A stretch of DNA of 64,000 bases. It comes from Sphingorhabdus lacus. Lineage in GTDB: Bacteria > Pseudomonadota > Alphaproteobacteria > Sphingomonadales > Sphingomonadaceae. Of this stretch, positions 15,852 to 24,554 are shown piece by piece. A model generated the notes under the pieces. That model was given only the letters and a program-made list of their open reading frames with translations, was not told the DNA's origin and did no database searches. A program made the translations under genes and the position numbers. Numbering within the stretch: position 1 is the first letter of the stretch; the number at the start of each line of letters is the position of its first letter. The stretch lies in NCBI RefSeq assembly GCF_009768975.1, contig NZ_CP035733.1, positions 1,922,001 to 1,986,000 on the forward strand. Reading direction: 5' to 3'.

Positions 15852-17277
15852 ACTTAAACAGGCAATCGCCGCGCTCCTCGCTTTCACGCTGCCTTTGACC
15901 TCCGCCCAGGCCGATGTCGGCAGTTCGATGGACTCGTTCTTGAACGATGTCGGCGGCGCCGCCAATGTGACAGGACCGACCGCCTTCGAAGGCCAGTCGG
16001 CGGGCTATTATAGTCTCGGCAATGTCTGGACGCGCTTTCCGCAAAAGACGACCAGCATCGCCAATCTGCAGCTGCCGCGAGCGCGTGCAGGCTGCGGCGG
16101 GATCGATATTTTTGCAGGCAGCTTCAGCTTCATCAACGCAAGCGAGATTGTGGCAATGCTCAAAGCCGTTGCCAATAATGCGGTCGGCTTTGCCTTCAGT
16201 CTCGCGATCGACACTGTCTGCCCCGAATGCTCGAAGATCATGCAGGAGTTTTCACAGAAAGCTCAGCTCATGAACAATCTCAACATCAACAGCTGCGAGA
16301 TGGCGCAAGGTCTGGTCGGCGGCATCTGGCCCAAGGGCGATCTCGCCGACAAAGCGATCTGCGAAGCCATCGGCAATAGCGAAGGCATCTTTACAGACTA
16401 TGCCGCTGCCAAACATGGCTGCGGCACGCGCGGCCAGCGCGCGAGCACGACTGCCCAGGGGGCTGGCAAATATGATGATGTGAACAGCGGCGTCCCCAGA
16501 AACTACACTTGGACCATCCTCAAAAAATCGGCCTTCTTTTCACCGGGCGGGACATTCGACCGCGAGCTCGCCGAATATGCGATGACGCTCATCGGCACGA
16601 TCATTTATGTTCCGCCAAAGGACGAGGAAGCAGGCAAGTTTGTACCCTTTGCAGGCGATGCGTCTTCGACGCTCGTAACCGCGTTGCTCGACGGCACCCA
16701 GGGCGCGCCCGTCAAAATCTTCGACTGCGACGAGCCTGACAAATGCCTCAACCCTACCTTCAAGACGCTGAACCTTCCTACGTCCAAGGCGCTGCGCCCG
16801 CGCGTGGCAGCGCTCATCGAAGGTATGGTGCAGGCGATCCGCGACGATACGCCGATCACCGAAGCGCAAAAGGAGCTGCTGCAGGTGGCGTCGGTGCCAC
16901 TCTACAAGATCCTCACTGTGCAAGCCGCTTATGGCCGCGGCATGCCGACCGATGACCGCGAAACCCTGGCCGAGATTGCAAGCGTCGACCTGCTCTTTGC
17001 CATTCTCGACCGCATCACCGGCGAAGCAGGCCGGTCGATGTCGAGTTTTATCGGTGCCGATGAAGCCAAGATCGCAATGTGGCAGGGTCAGGTAAATGCG
17101 GTCCGCCAGAGCCTTGCTGACCGGCAAGCCAACACGCATCTCCGCGTCAACGCGATCATGCAGATCATCGAGAAGACAGCCTTCCTCGAAAATGTGCTCG
17201 CAGCCTCGATGTCGCCCGGCATGGCGGCATCGCTCGACTGGTCGCGCGCGGTCCAGACCCGCAGCCTCGCGAACTGA
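15841..17277 (+). CDS. traH: TraH, pilus-assembly protein
   Basis: A 478-residue exported protein (F TraH 458). The signal peptide ends SAQA, and the conserved TraH core follows (MDSFLNDVGGAANVTGPTAF, RARAGCGGIDIFAGSFSFIN, then TVCPECSKIMQEFSQKAQLM with a CPEC pair). C-terminal helices probably form coiled coil. TraH is required for pilus assembly in the outer envelope together with TraF. The ATG at 15841 lies within the last codons of traF, which indicates coupling. The gene is intact. Confidence 0.92.
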   Translation: MTIRLKQAIAALLAFTLPLTSAQADVGSSMDSFLNDVGGAANVTGPTAFEGQSAGYYSLGNVWTRFPQKTTSIANLQLPRARAGCGGIDIFAGSFSFINASEIVAMLKAVANNAVGFAFSLAIDTVCPECSKIMQEFSQKAQLMNNLNINSCEMAQGLVGGIWPKGDLADKAICEAIGNSEGIFTDYAAAKHGCGTRGQRASTTAQGAGKYDDVNSGVPRNYTWTILKKSAFFSPGGTFDRELAEYAMTLIGTIIYVPPKDEEAGKFVPFAGDASSTLVTALLDGTQGAPVKIFDCDEPDKCLNPTFKTLNLPTSKALRPRVAALIEGMVQAIRDDTPITEAQKELLQVASVPLYKILTVQAAYGRGMPTDDRETLAEIASVDLLFAILDRITGEAGRSMSSFIGADEAKIAMWQGQVNAVRQSLADRQANTHLRVNAIMQIIEKTAFLENVLAASMSPGMAASLDWSRAVQTRSLAN

Positions 17278-17296
17278 CGAACAAGGAAAATCAAAC

Positions 17297-20005
17297 ATGG
17301 TCGAAGTCTTCACGGTCGGTGGCGGCGACTATCTGGTCAATGTCTTTAACGCGGTCGCGGCGTGGACCGGCAATGGCGGTTACAAAGGACTGCTCCAGGT
17401 CGTCATGGTCATGGGACTGGGTTTTTCTGCACTGATGCTGGCGTTCAATCAGGACTGGCGCGCATGGATCAACTGGTTCCTGGGAGCGACCCTGATGTAC
17501 AGCTGCCTGATGGTCCCGCGGCTCGATGTGCAGGTGACCGACAGGCTCAATCCGAGCCTCGCGCCGTCGCAGGTTGCCAATGTGCCGCTGGGCCTCGCGC
17601 TCATGGCAAGCTTTACCAGCCAGATCGGCGATTATCTTACCGGCTCGGCCGAAGTGGTGTTCGGGCTGCCCGGCGACCTCAATTATTCAAAGAACGGGAT
17701 GATATACGGCGCGCGGCTGTATGACGCGACGCGATCCTTGCGCATTTCCGATCCAGAATTTGCTGCCAATCTCGACGAGCATTTCCGGCAATGCGTTTTT
17801 TACGACGTGCTGCTTGGCCGCTATTCGATGAAGCAGCTCGCCGAAAGTACCGACATCTGGGCGACGATTGCGCCGGGCAGCCAGGCGCGCGCACAGCGTT
17901 TCCTGACCCGCGACACATCAACCGGCGAAGTTACCGCCAATATCATCACCTGCCGGGAGGCCTATACCAGCCTCAACGGCCAATGGGTGCAGCTCATTGA
18001 CGGCATGGGAAATATATTTGGCCGACAGCTCTACCCCAACCAGACAGCAGCCCTCGCCAAGGCCAAGCTCTTTGCTGATCTGCCGGTCGCCTATCAATAT
18101 CTGACCGGGGTTTCATCGAACGCAACGGCGATCTTCAAACAGACACTCACCATCAACGCGATGAGCCAGGCCATGCACGCAATGGGCGGCGCAAGCGGGG
18201 CTGGCAATGTCGATGTCTATGCCCAAACCCGTGCCGATATCCAGACCGAGCGAACCTACAGTTCGATCGCGAGCAATGCCATGAAATGGGTACCGCTCCT
18301 CAACGTCGTATTGACGGTCCTGTTTTATGCGCTCTTCCCGGTCCTCTTCCCTCTGTTTCTGATGCCCAAGACCGGACCTCTTGCGCTCAAAGGCTATGTC
18401 ACAGGCTTCTTCTATTTGGCAGCTTGGGGGCCCCTTTTTGTTATCCTCCACATGATGCTCATGTTTAAGGGTGCTGCTGACATGACCGCTGCCAGCAATG
18501 GCGGCATGACGCTTGCAAGTTTCACCGGCATGGCGGACGTTAACAGCGATATCGGCATATTGGCTGGCTATCTCATTGCCTCGGTGCCATTCTTGGCAGG
18601 CGGGGTAGCCAAGGGGGCCATGGCGATCTCGCACCATGCCACCTCCTACCTCAATCCGAGCCAGAACGCCGCTGAGGAAGCCGCACGCGAGGCGAGCACC
18701 GGCAATGTCTCTCTCGGCAATACCAGCTTCGAGACCTCGAACGTGCTGACACGCCAGTTCGCCCAAGGCAATGTCGCGCCATCCTTCACTTATGGTGCCG
18801 CCCAAACGCGCGGTTACAGCGAGAGCGGCACGATGACGACGAGCTTTGGCGAAGGCAGCTACGACCAGCTCCCGAATTCAAGCTATCCGTTCACACCAAC
18901 ACTGGGTCAGGAGTTCACGTCGCGCCTCTCTACAATGGCCAGCCAGTCCAAATCGAACAGCGAGACTTTTTCGAACCTCGCGCAGCAATCGACAGCAAAT
19001 GCAGTCACGCATTTTCAGGAACTGCGCAACCAGGTCAGCAAGGGCAGCAGCTTCGAAACCGCAACCGGCCAGACCAACTCCGACAGCGTCAACACCGCGT
19101 TCAACGAGGTCGATCAGGCATCGAAAGCGCTGCAGCGCCAATATGGGCTCAGCCGCCGCGCATCCGATGACATCACCACTAGCTGGTTTTTGAACGGTGA
19201 AGCAAATGGCGGCGCAGGGGTGAACGGCGGTGTATTTAGTGCAGGCGTTGGGCTGAAAGGCGGACGCAACCAAAGCTGGGCCGACAGCGATATCGGCATA
19301 GCGTCCGAAGATCGTTCGCGCATCATGGGTAGCCTCAAGCAGATCTCCGACAGCCGGAACTGGTCGAGCGCGCGCGACAGCTTCGTCAGGACTGTCAGCA
19401 CGTCGACCAGCTCGTCGATATCGACCAGCGCGAATGGCATGAACGCGTCGCTGACCGAAGCCCAAAGCTTTACGCAAGAAGCCCGGCGTTCTGAAGAGAT
19501 CGCAAACCGCCTGGAGCAACAGGCATCTTTGTTCAAAGGAAATAGCGCCTCCGGCAACCTGAACCTGTCGCAGACCTACCGCGAATGGGGTCTGGGCGAG
19601 ATGGAGCGCAACCGCGACTTTTACGGCAATGCGCGGTTTGATGACATAGACTTCCAACTAAGTGCAGAGGGCCAAGCGCTCCAAGCGCGCTTTGTCGACA
19701 GCTATGCGGACACCCTGCGCGAAAGAATAGAAGACAAGCTGGTCCTTGCACCTGGAAAGCCGGTCTCCAAGCCTAGCGTATCGTCAGCAGCTGACGTCAG
19801 GGGTAACTCGAAGGTTGGCATTGGCAGTGCCCGGCCGGCAGGGGGTAACGCAACTCCGGGCTTCGTTCGTGGAGAGGTGAAGGCTGCTCAACAATCCGGT
19901 CGCAGGCGTATCGATACCATTCGCGATTATCTCGATGGCACCACCAAAGGTGCGCAAGGCGCAAGCGAAGAAGCCGCCGATGCAGTGAAAGAATGGAAAA
20001 GATAG
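17297..20005 (+). CDS. traG: TraG, pilus assembly and mating-pair stabilisation protein
   Basis: A 902-residue inner-membrane protein (F TraG 938). The N-terminal TraG_N domain has several membrane spans (about 35-55, 65-80, 335-360, 370-390, 420-440) and the opening MVEVFTVGGGDYLVNVFNAV. A long polar, Ser/Gln/Thr-rich periplasmic tail runs from about residue 450, rich in coiled-coil and repeats of small residues. The N-terminal part is needed for pilus assembly, and the tail stabilises mating pairs. AAGGAAAA before the ATG at 17297 sets the start, 19 bp after traH. It is the last gene of the operon. Confidence 0.92.
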   Translation: MVEVFTVGGGDYLVNVFNAVAAWTGNGGYKGLLQVVMVMGLGFSALMLAFNQDWRAWINWFLGATLMYSCLMVPRLDVQVTDRLNPSLAPSQVANVPLGLALMASFTSQIGDYLTGSAEVVFGLPGDLNYSKNGMIYGARLYDATRSLRISDPEFAANLDEHFRQCVFYDVLLGRYSMKQLAESTDIWATIAPGSQARAQRFLTRDTSTGEVTANIITCREAYTSLNGQWVQLIDGMGNIFGRQLYPNQTAALAKAKLFADLPVAYQYLTGVSSNATAIFKQTLTINAMSQAMHAMGGASGAGNVDVYAQTRADIQTERTYSSIASNAMKWVPLLNVVLTVLFYALFPVLFPLFLMPKTGPLALKGYVTGFFYLAAWGPLFVILHMMLMFKGAADMTAASNGGMTLASFTGMADVNSDIGILAGYLIASVPFLAGGVAKGAMAISHHATSYLNPSQNAAEEAAREASTGNVSLGNTSFETSNVLTRQFAQGNVAPSFTYGAAQTRGYSESGTMTTSFGEGSYDQLPNSSYPFTPTLGQEFTSRLSTMASQSKSNSETFSNLAQQSTANAVTHFQELRNQVSKGSSFETATGQTNSDSVNTAFNEVDQASKALQRQYGLSRRASDDITTSWFLNGEANGGAGVNGGVFSAGVGLKGGRNQSWADSDIGIASEDRSRIMGSLKQISDSRNWSSARDSFVRTVSTSTSSSISTSANGMNASLTEAQSFTQEARRSEEIANRLEQQASLFKGNSASGNLNLSQTYREWGLGEMERNRDFYGNARFDDIDFQLSAEGQALQARFVDSYADTLRERIEDKLVLAPGKPVSKPSVSSAADVRGNSKVGIGSARPAGGNATPGFVRGEVKAAQQSGRRRIDTIRDYLDGTTKGAQGASEEAADAVKEWKR

Positions 20006-20009
20006 GCGC

Positions 20010-20231
20010 TCAAAAAACGTCCTGGATAATGACGAAGGCGGCGAAGCCGGCAAACATGATCGCGATCACGATCCCCAAACGCCGAGCGAATGGATCACTC
20101 CATGATTTACGCAGCCGATACTCTGTCAATCGGTTCTCGGCGATTGCCTGATCGATTTCAGCGAAGCCAGACCATTGTCGGCCCGCATCGCTCGGTTCGC
20201 GATCCTCAAATGTCACGGGTTTGTTGTCCAT
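20010..20231 (-). CDS. 73-residue single-span membrane protein, unassigned
   Basis: A 73-residue protein converging on traG. A polar N-terminus (MDNKPVTFEDREPSDAGRQW) and a basic stretch precede one C-terminal membrane span (VIAIMFAGFAAFVIIQ). AAGGA lies 9 nt before the ATG at 20231, so the shorter start is chosen over a longer open frame reaching 20501 whose extra part looks random. I recognise no family. It faces the transfer operon with stops only 4 bp apart, so its transcript could oppose traG. An accessory role such as exclusion is only a guess. Confidence 0.55.
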   Translation of the reverse strand: MDNKPVTFEDREPSDAGRQWSGFAEIDQAIAENRLTEYRLRKSWSDPFARRLGIVIAIMFAGFAAFVIIQDVF

Positions 20232-20780
20232 TGAGCTAATTCCTTTCTGACTGCTCGCTGGCCACCTCAACTCTGCAGTGTGTGATTTGATAATAGCCGA
20301 ACGAACCCTCGAAGTCAGCAAATTCGTTAGAACGCACGACTTTGCTGATGGTCTTTTGTGTGAATTCGTGGCGGGGGATCGCAGATGGTTTCGACAAAAC
20401 ATCGCGCCCCGGGCTCGCAGCGCGAGCCACCAAGACGACACCCTTGCAACGGCGCGACGACGCTGGACGTCCTGCGCGCGGGAATGTGCGCCTGCGGGCA
20501 TCCAGCAAGGAGAGAGGCAAGAGTGTCAGCGGGTCAGACAAAAGCGCCGCACCCTGGCCGAACCTGTGAGGCCAGAGAGCGACCCTAAAATCTCCCGCTC
20601 ATTTGCGAGCGGGTTTCGGAGAAATCCGCTCCGACATGGTGACTGCTTTGTTGGACATTCCGGAAAGTCCGCTTTCCATGCGAGCATCAGGCTTTCCAGA
20701 CGTCCGTTCACGGCCATATCTAATAATTGAGATGGCAAATCCTGTCGCCGTCCCAGTTCGCTCCCTTTCAGGTACTTCAG
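20232..20780. other. Gene-free junction between transfer operon and nitrate island
   Basis: No credible gene was found in about 550 bp. Overlapping frames here show no family features. Two hairpins are visible: CCCGCTC/GAGCGGG at 20594-20613 followed by TTT, and GGAAAG/CTTTCC at 20662-20677. The GGAAAGTCCGCTTTCC block and its surroundings look like the degenerate intergenic repeats seen in sphingomonads. The stretch probably holds the promoter for the 73-residue protein and marks where the nitrate cargo was inserted next to the conserved transfer operon. Confidence 0.35.
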
Positions 20781-21317
20781 CTAGGAACAGACATCCCGCA
20801 GCCGTGGCAGCGCCCCCGCAATCGAGCAAGGCTTGTGACGACTATCGAACTCCAGCTCTAGCAAACCGTCCCATGCGTCGCGGCAAGCGCCGGTCGAACC
20901 GGGGATGCAGAATATGAAGCTGTCACCCGCCTGTCCGGCAAAGGCGCGCGATTGCATTGCCGCCACGCCAACGGTCTGTAGGCTCTTTTGCTGAAAGGCG
21001 ATGGCGAAGCCGTCCATTTCGCGGCGAAGCAGCGGCTTCACCGCTTCGGGCGTGTTGTCGCGCGGCGAAAATCCGGTTCCGCCGGTTGTGAGGATGATCT
21101 CTATTTCAGGATCGGCAATCCAGCGTTGCAAGACCGCCTGAATGGCGTCGACATCGTCACGCACGATGGCGCGGTCAAGCAGTTTGTGCCCTGCCTTTGT
21201 CAGCCGTTCGACTAGCAGAGCGCCAGACGTGTCGCTCTCTTCACTGCGCGTATCTGAAATCGTCAGCACCGCCGTGCCGAGCGGATAAAAAGTCAGGCTT
21301 TCGTTGATGCCAGCCAT
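20781..21317 (-). CDS. moaB: MoaB, molybdenum cofactor biosynthesis protein
   Basis: A 178-residue MogA/MoaB-fold protein with the molybdopterin-binding motif LTTGGTGFSPRDNTPEAV and the IFCIPGSTGACRDAW loop. The family adenylylates or otherwise handles molybdopterin before metal insertion, here presumably for NarG. The start is either ATG 21317, with a G-rich SD 5 nt upstream, or GTG 21323, which overlaps the moaA stop as GTGA. The two differ by two codons. It is the last gene of the leftward narK-GHJI operon. Confidence 0.85.
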   Translation of the reverse strand: MAGINESLTFYPLGTAVLTISDTRSEESDTSGALLVERLTKAGHKLLDRAIVRDDVDAIQAVLQRWIADPEIEIILTTGGTGFSPRDNTPEAVKPLLRREMDGFAIAFQQKSLQTVGVAAMQSRAFAGQAGDSFIFCIPGSTGACRDAWDGLLELEFDSRHKPCSIAGALPRLRDVCS

Positions 21318-21319
21318 GG

Positions 21320-22333
21320 TCACCCCCCGATGGAAGCAAGGTGCGGGGTCGATCCGCTATTGCCTTGATGCAGCAGGTGTGCCGGGGCCTTGGTTGCGAC
21401 CAATTGCTGCAAGCGTTGAACCAGTTCGTCTATTTGGCCATCCTGCTGCAACAAAGGTCGAAGATCGATGCCTGCGTCGCCGAACAGGCACAGGTGCAGT
21501 TTGCCCGTCGCTGAAACGCGAAGGCGGTTGCAGCTGGCGCAAAAATCTTTCGAATAAGGCGCAATGATACCAATCCGGCCCGGCCCTAGCGCATTAGCAT
21601 ATTCGATCGCTGGGCCAGCCCCAGCTGGCCTCTCCAGACGCTGCCAGCCAAGTAGTTCGAGGCGATTGGTGACGAAGGCCCCCGGCAGATGATGTGCGGC
21701 GAAATATTCCGGATTGTCGTTTGTGCGCATCACTTCGATAAAGCGCAGCGTCAGGTCTTGCTCGACGACAAAAGCGATAAAGTCATCAAGCTCGTCTTCG
21801 TTCAATCCTTTCAGCAATACCGAATTAAGCTTTACGCTGGTTATCCCGGCTTGCCTGCAGGCATCAATACCACGAAGAATTTCGGATAGCCGGTCATGGC
21901 CGGTAATCGCGCGGAACCTGTCGGGCTTCAGCGAATCCATGCTGATATTGATCGCGCTGATACCGGCATCGGCATAGCTTTGCGCACGTTCAGCCAGCCG
22001 ATAGCCGTTGGTCGTGATCGCGACCTTCCCGACGCCTTCAATCCCGGCAACCGCCGCTGCGATCTCCAGAAACTCCCGGCGTAAGGTAGGCTCCCCACCC
22101 GTCAGACGCACCTTCCACAAACCCAATGTGCCGAAGGCCGAAACAAGCCTGCGGATTTCATCGACTGAGAGATTTGTAGGTACACCCTTGGCTTTACGGT
22201 AGCCGTCAGGAAGGCAATAGCTGCAGCGAAAGTTGCAGACATCGGTCAGCGACAGCCGCAGATATTCAAAGCGACGTCCGTAGTTGTCCGCAAGTACCAG
22301 CGGATTCGAAATGGCTGACAGGTTGTCCGTCAT
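21320..22333 (-). CDS. moaA: MoaA, GTP 3',8-cyclase (radical SAM)
   Basis: A 337-residue radical-SAM enzyme that makes the first molybdopterin precursor from GTP. The SAM cluster motif is CNFRCSYC. The second, substrate-binding cluster motif is FCASCNRLRVSATGKLHLC (C-x2-C-x13-C). The protein ends in the Gly-Gly tail needed for catalysis in this family. The ATG at 22333 overlaps the ppiC stop (ATGA). A dedicated moaA copy inside the nar operon makes the island less dependent on host cofactor supply. Confidence 0.95.
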   Translation of the reverse strand: MTDNLSAISNPLVLADNYGRRFEYLRLSLTDVCNFRCSYCLPDGYRKAKGVPTNLSVDEIRRLVSAFGTLGLWKVRLTGGEPTLRREFLEIAAAVAGIEGVGKVAITTNGYRLAERAQSYADAGISAINISMDSLKPDRFRAITGHDRLSEILRGIDACRQAGITSVKLNSVLLKGLNEDELDDFIAFVVEQDLTLRFIEVMRTNDNPEYFAAHHLPGAFVTNRLELLGWQRLERPAGAGPAIEYANALGPGRIGIIAPYSKDFCASCNRLRVSATGKLHLCLFGDAGIDLRPLLQQDGQIDELVQRLQQLVATKAPAHLLHQGNSGSTPHLASIGG

Positions 22334-23142
22334 TGCACTAGCGGCCCGTCTGCCCCACCCAACTCCACACCTTGTATGTCCGCCTGCGAGGCAAGTATGG
22401 AGAGATATTGCGCAACCGCGCGCCGCCAGCTCGCCTCTTCCAGATATTGCGCGATTTTTTCCTGCACCAGTTCAAAGGGCAGTTGTTGGCCTTCGACACG
22501 CCGACCGGCGCGGATCACATGCACGCCAAAGCGGGTCTTGACCGGCTCCAGATGCAACATGCCCTCTTCTAACGCGAACAGCACATCCTCAAACTCTTTG
22601 ACCGTTTGCCCCGGCCCGATCTGTCCCAAATTACCGCCCTGTTCTTTGGAAGGACAGGCCGAGTGTTTCATCGCCAATTCGACAAAAAGCCCTGGCTGTG
22701 CTTGCAACTTGCGTATCGTAGTCCGCGCATCGCCGGTAGCCAGCCCATAAGCCAGACTGTCATCGGGCGAGGCCGCAAACAGGATATGTTCGGCTTCCAC
22801 CAAAGTTGGCGACCTGAACCGATCGCTATGCTGCGCGTAAAAACGCCGTGTAACCGTTTCATCGGCGTGCGGGCATTGCACCTCCTGCTCAAGCAGCGCC
22901 TCGATCCGGGCATCTTCTTCCGCCAGCTTGCGCCCTTCGGCATCGACCAGCCCGACGCTCATGATTTCGAGCCGGTCGGCTTCATCAAGCAGTAGCTGGC
23001 GGAGGACAAGCGCACGTGCAGCGGCCTCCCACGCCTGATCGGGTGCCGGTGCGGGATGGTTCTGGACCTCGGCAGCAATCAGAGCGGCGTCAATCTCCCT
23101 GCCATTCACGATGACGCAAGGGTGCTCGAGGACGTCAGCCAT
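22330..23142 (-). CDS. Parvulin-type peptidyl-prolyl isomerase in the nar operon
   Basis: A 270-residue PpiC/NifM-like protein. The N-terminal helical part (about 1-110) is followed by a parvulin domain (about 120-225) with VEAEHILFA, CPSKEQGGNLGQIGPGQ and TRFGVHVIRAG, the conserved rotamase blocks. No signal peptide is seen, so it is probably cytoplasmic. A PpiC gene directly after narI is common in alpha- and betaproteobacterial nar operons, where it is thought to help fold or mature the reductase. The ATG at 23142 overlaps narI by 8 nt. Confidence 0.85.
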   Translation of the reverse strand: MADVLEHPCVIVNGREIDAALIAAEVQNHPAPAPDQAWEAAARALVLRQLLLDEADRLEIMSVGLVDAEGRKLAEEDARIEALLEQEVQCPHADETVTRRFYAQHSDRFRSPTLVEAEHILFAASPDDSLAYGLATGDARTTIRKLQAQPGLFVELAMKHSACPSKEQGGNLGQIGPGQTVKEFEDVLFALEEGMLHLEPVKTRFGVHVIRAGRRVEGQQLPFELVQEKIAQYLEEASWRRAVAQYLSILASQADIQGVELGGADGPLVQ

Positions 23143-23839
23143 GACGCAACCCCAACTTGCGCGAGCGAACCACTTGATAACCCGGGCGCCAGACGTAGCG
23201 GACGGGAGCTGAGAGCATGTGAACAAGGCGGGTAAAGGGGAAGAGCAACAGGATCGTCAGGCCGAGCACCAGATGCGTTTTGAAGATGATGTGCGCATCG
23301 GCAACATAAGAGGAGGCGTCGCCTTGAAAGGTGAATATCCCTTGCGCCCAGGTCATGAACTTGACCATTTCGCCGCCGTCGAGATGGTTCATCGAAACCG
23401 GGATGGTTCCCAGCCCCAGCACCAGCTGCAGCCAGAGCAGCAGCAGGATCAAAATGTCGCTGAAGCTCGACGTCTTGCGAATGCGTGGGTCGAACAGCCG
23501 ACGATGCAGCAGCAGGGTGGCGCCGGCAAAGGCCAGTATTCCTGCAATGCCACCCGCAACGATCGCCAGTATCTGTTTCGAACCGTGCGGAATGCCCAAT
23601 GCATCGAACAGCGCGATAGGCGTTAGCAAGCCGCCGAGATGTCCGAAGAAGATGACTAATACGCCCGCGTGGAACAGCACCGAGCCCCACATCAATTGCC
23701 GACGTCGCAAAAGCTGGCTGGAGCCGGATCGCCAGCTATAGGGCTCGCGATCATAACGAATGACGGAGCCAAGCGCGAGTACGACAAGTGCGATATAGGG
23801 ATAGATGCCGAACAGCATGTGATTAAGGAAATCGGCCAT
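23135..23839 (-). CDS. narI: NarI, respiratory nitrate reductase gamma subunit (cytochrome b)
   Basis: A 234-residue membrane protein with five spans. The four haem-ligating histidines are recognisable from family spacing: two 10 residues apart in LFHAGVLVIFFGHLGG, and two 18 apart in the last span (KTHLVLGLTI to TRLVH). NarI takes electrons from quinol and passes them to NarH. The ATG at 23839 begins one base after the narJ stop. Longer upstream frame is narJ coding. Length is normal (about 225-240). Confidence 0.93.
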   Translation of the reverse strand: MADFLNHMLFGIYPYIALVVLALGSVIRYDREPYSWRSGSSQLLRRRQLMWGSVLFHAGVLVIFFGHLGGLLTPIALFDALGIPHGSKQILAIVAGGIAGILAFAGATLLLHRRLFDPRIRKTSSFSDILILLLLWLQLVLGLGTIPVSMNHLDGGEMVKFMTWAQGIFTFQGDASSYVADAHIIFKTHLVLGLTILLLFPFTRLVHMLSAPVRYVWRPGYQVVRSRKLGLRHG

Positions 23840-23840
23840 G

Positions 23841-24554
23841 TCACAGGCTCCTTGCCGGTTGGTTTGCATGGAGAGGATCGAGGAGGCGGCTGACCATGGC
23901 TTGCGCCTGCGGACAAGCAGGGGCTGCATCTGGGGCGGCAGGCGCCATCGCACCGAAGCTAATCTGCTCCTCCTCCCACGCTGCGTCGAGTGCCTCCAGA
24001 TCGTCGGGATCCTCTACCACAATCATCGCTTCGGGCGGGACGCTCTGACCACCCGAGAGTTCGCGCAGCACGGCGAGCAGGCCCGCATAATCCGTGCCGC
24101 GCGCATCGAACCGGTCTGCCAGCGTCGCAATGATCGTGCCGGGTTCGGAGAGTTCGGCGAGCGCCTCTTCTCTTGGCAGGGTTGAGCAATATTCGAGGAA
24201 CAGGGGCAGATAGTCGGGCAGCTCATTGCTGGCCGGATCGAGCCCTGCCGCCACATAACGGTCGCGCAGATCGACCATTGCCTGCCCTCTGTCACGGCTC
24301 TCGCCATGAACATGTTCGAACAGATGCAGGCTGTGCGTCCGGCCCCGGTCGAACATTTCTACATAATGTTCCTGCAACGCAATCAAATCGCCGCCAGAGA
24401 GGCGAAACAAAAGTGGCTCCAGTCTCAGCATCTGCTTTTCACTGACAATTCGTTCGAGCAGAAGCGCCCGCCGGATTTCCGGAACCGCAGCGCGCAAGTC
24501 TTCATCGGGATAGTGGAGCAGCGCCGATAGCGCGCGTAAAGTGACCGTGCCCAT
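23841..24554 (-). CDS. narJ: NarJ, nitrate reductase assembly chaperone
   Basis: A 237-residue cytoplasmic TorD/NarJ-family chaperone. It opens TLRALSALLHYPDEDLRAAV and contains the RTHSLHLFEHVHGESRDRGQ signature conserved in NarJ proteins, then NELPDYLPLFLEYCS. NarJ holds NarG until the molybdenum cofactor is inserted. The start ATG overlaps the narH stop (ATGA). The C-terminal 40 residues are Ala/Pro rich and variable. Confidence 0.93.
   Translation of the reverse strand: MGTVTLRALSALLHYPDEDLRAAVPEIRRALLLERIVSEKQMLRLEPLLFRLSGGDLIALQEHYVEMFDRGRTHSLHLFEHVHGESRDRGQAMVDLRDRYVAAGLDPASNELPDYLPLFLEYCSTLPREEALAELSEPGTIIATLADRFDARGTDYAGLLAVLRELSGGQSVPPEAMIVVEDPDDLEALDAAWEEEQISFGAMAPAAPDAAPACPQAQAMVSRLLDPLHANQPARSL

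Noticed and set aside
20278-20730. Rightward 150-codon frame between traG and moaB
   Set aside because: Arg-rich out-of-frame composition, overlaps several equally long frames and hairpins, no SD.
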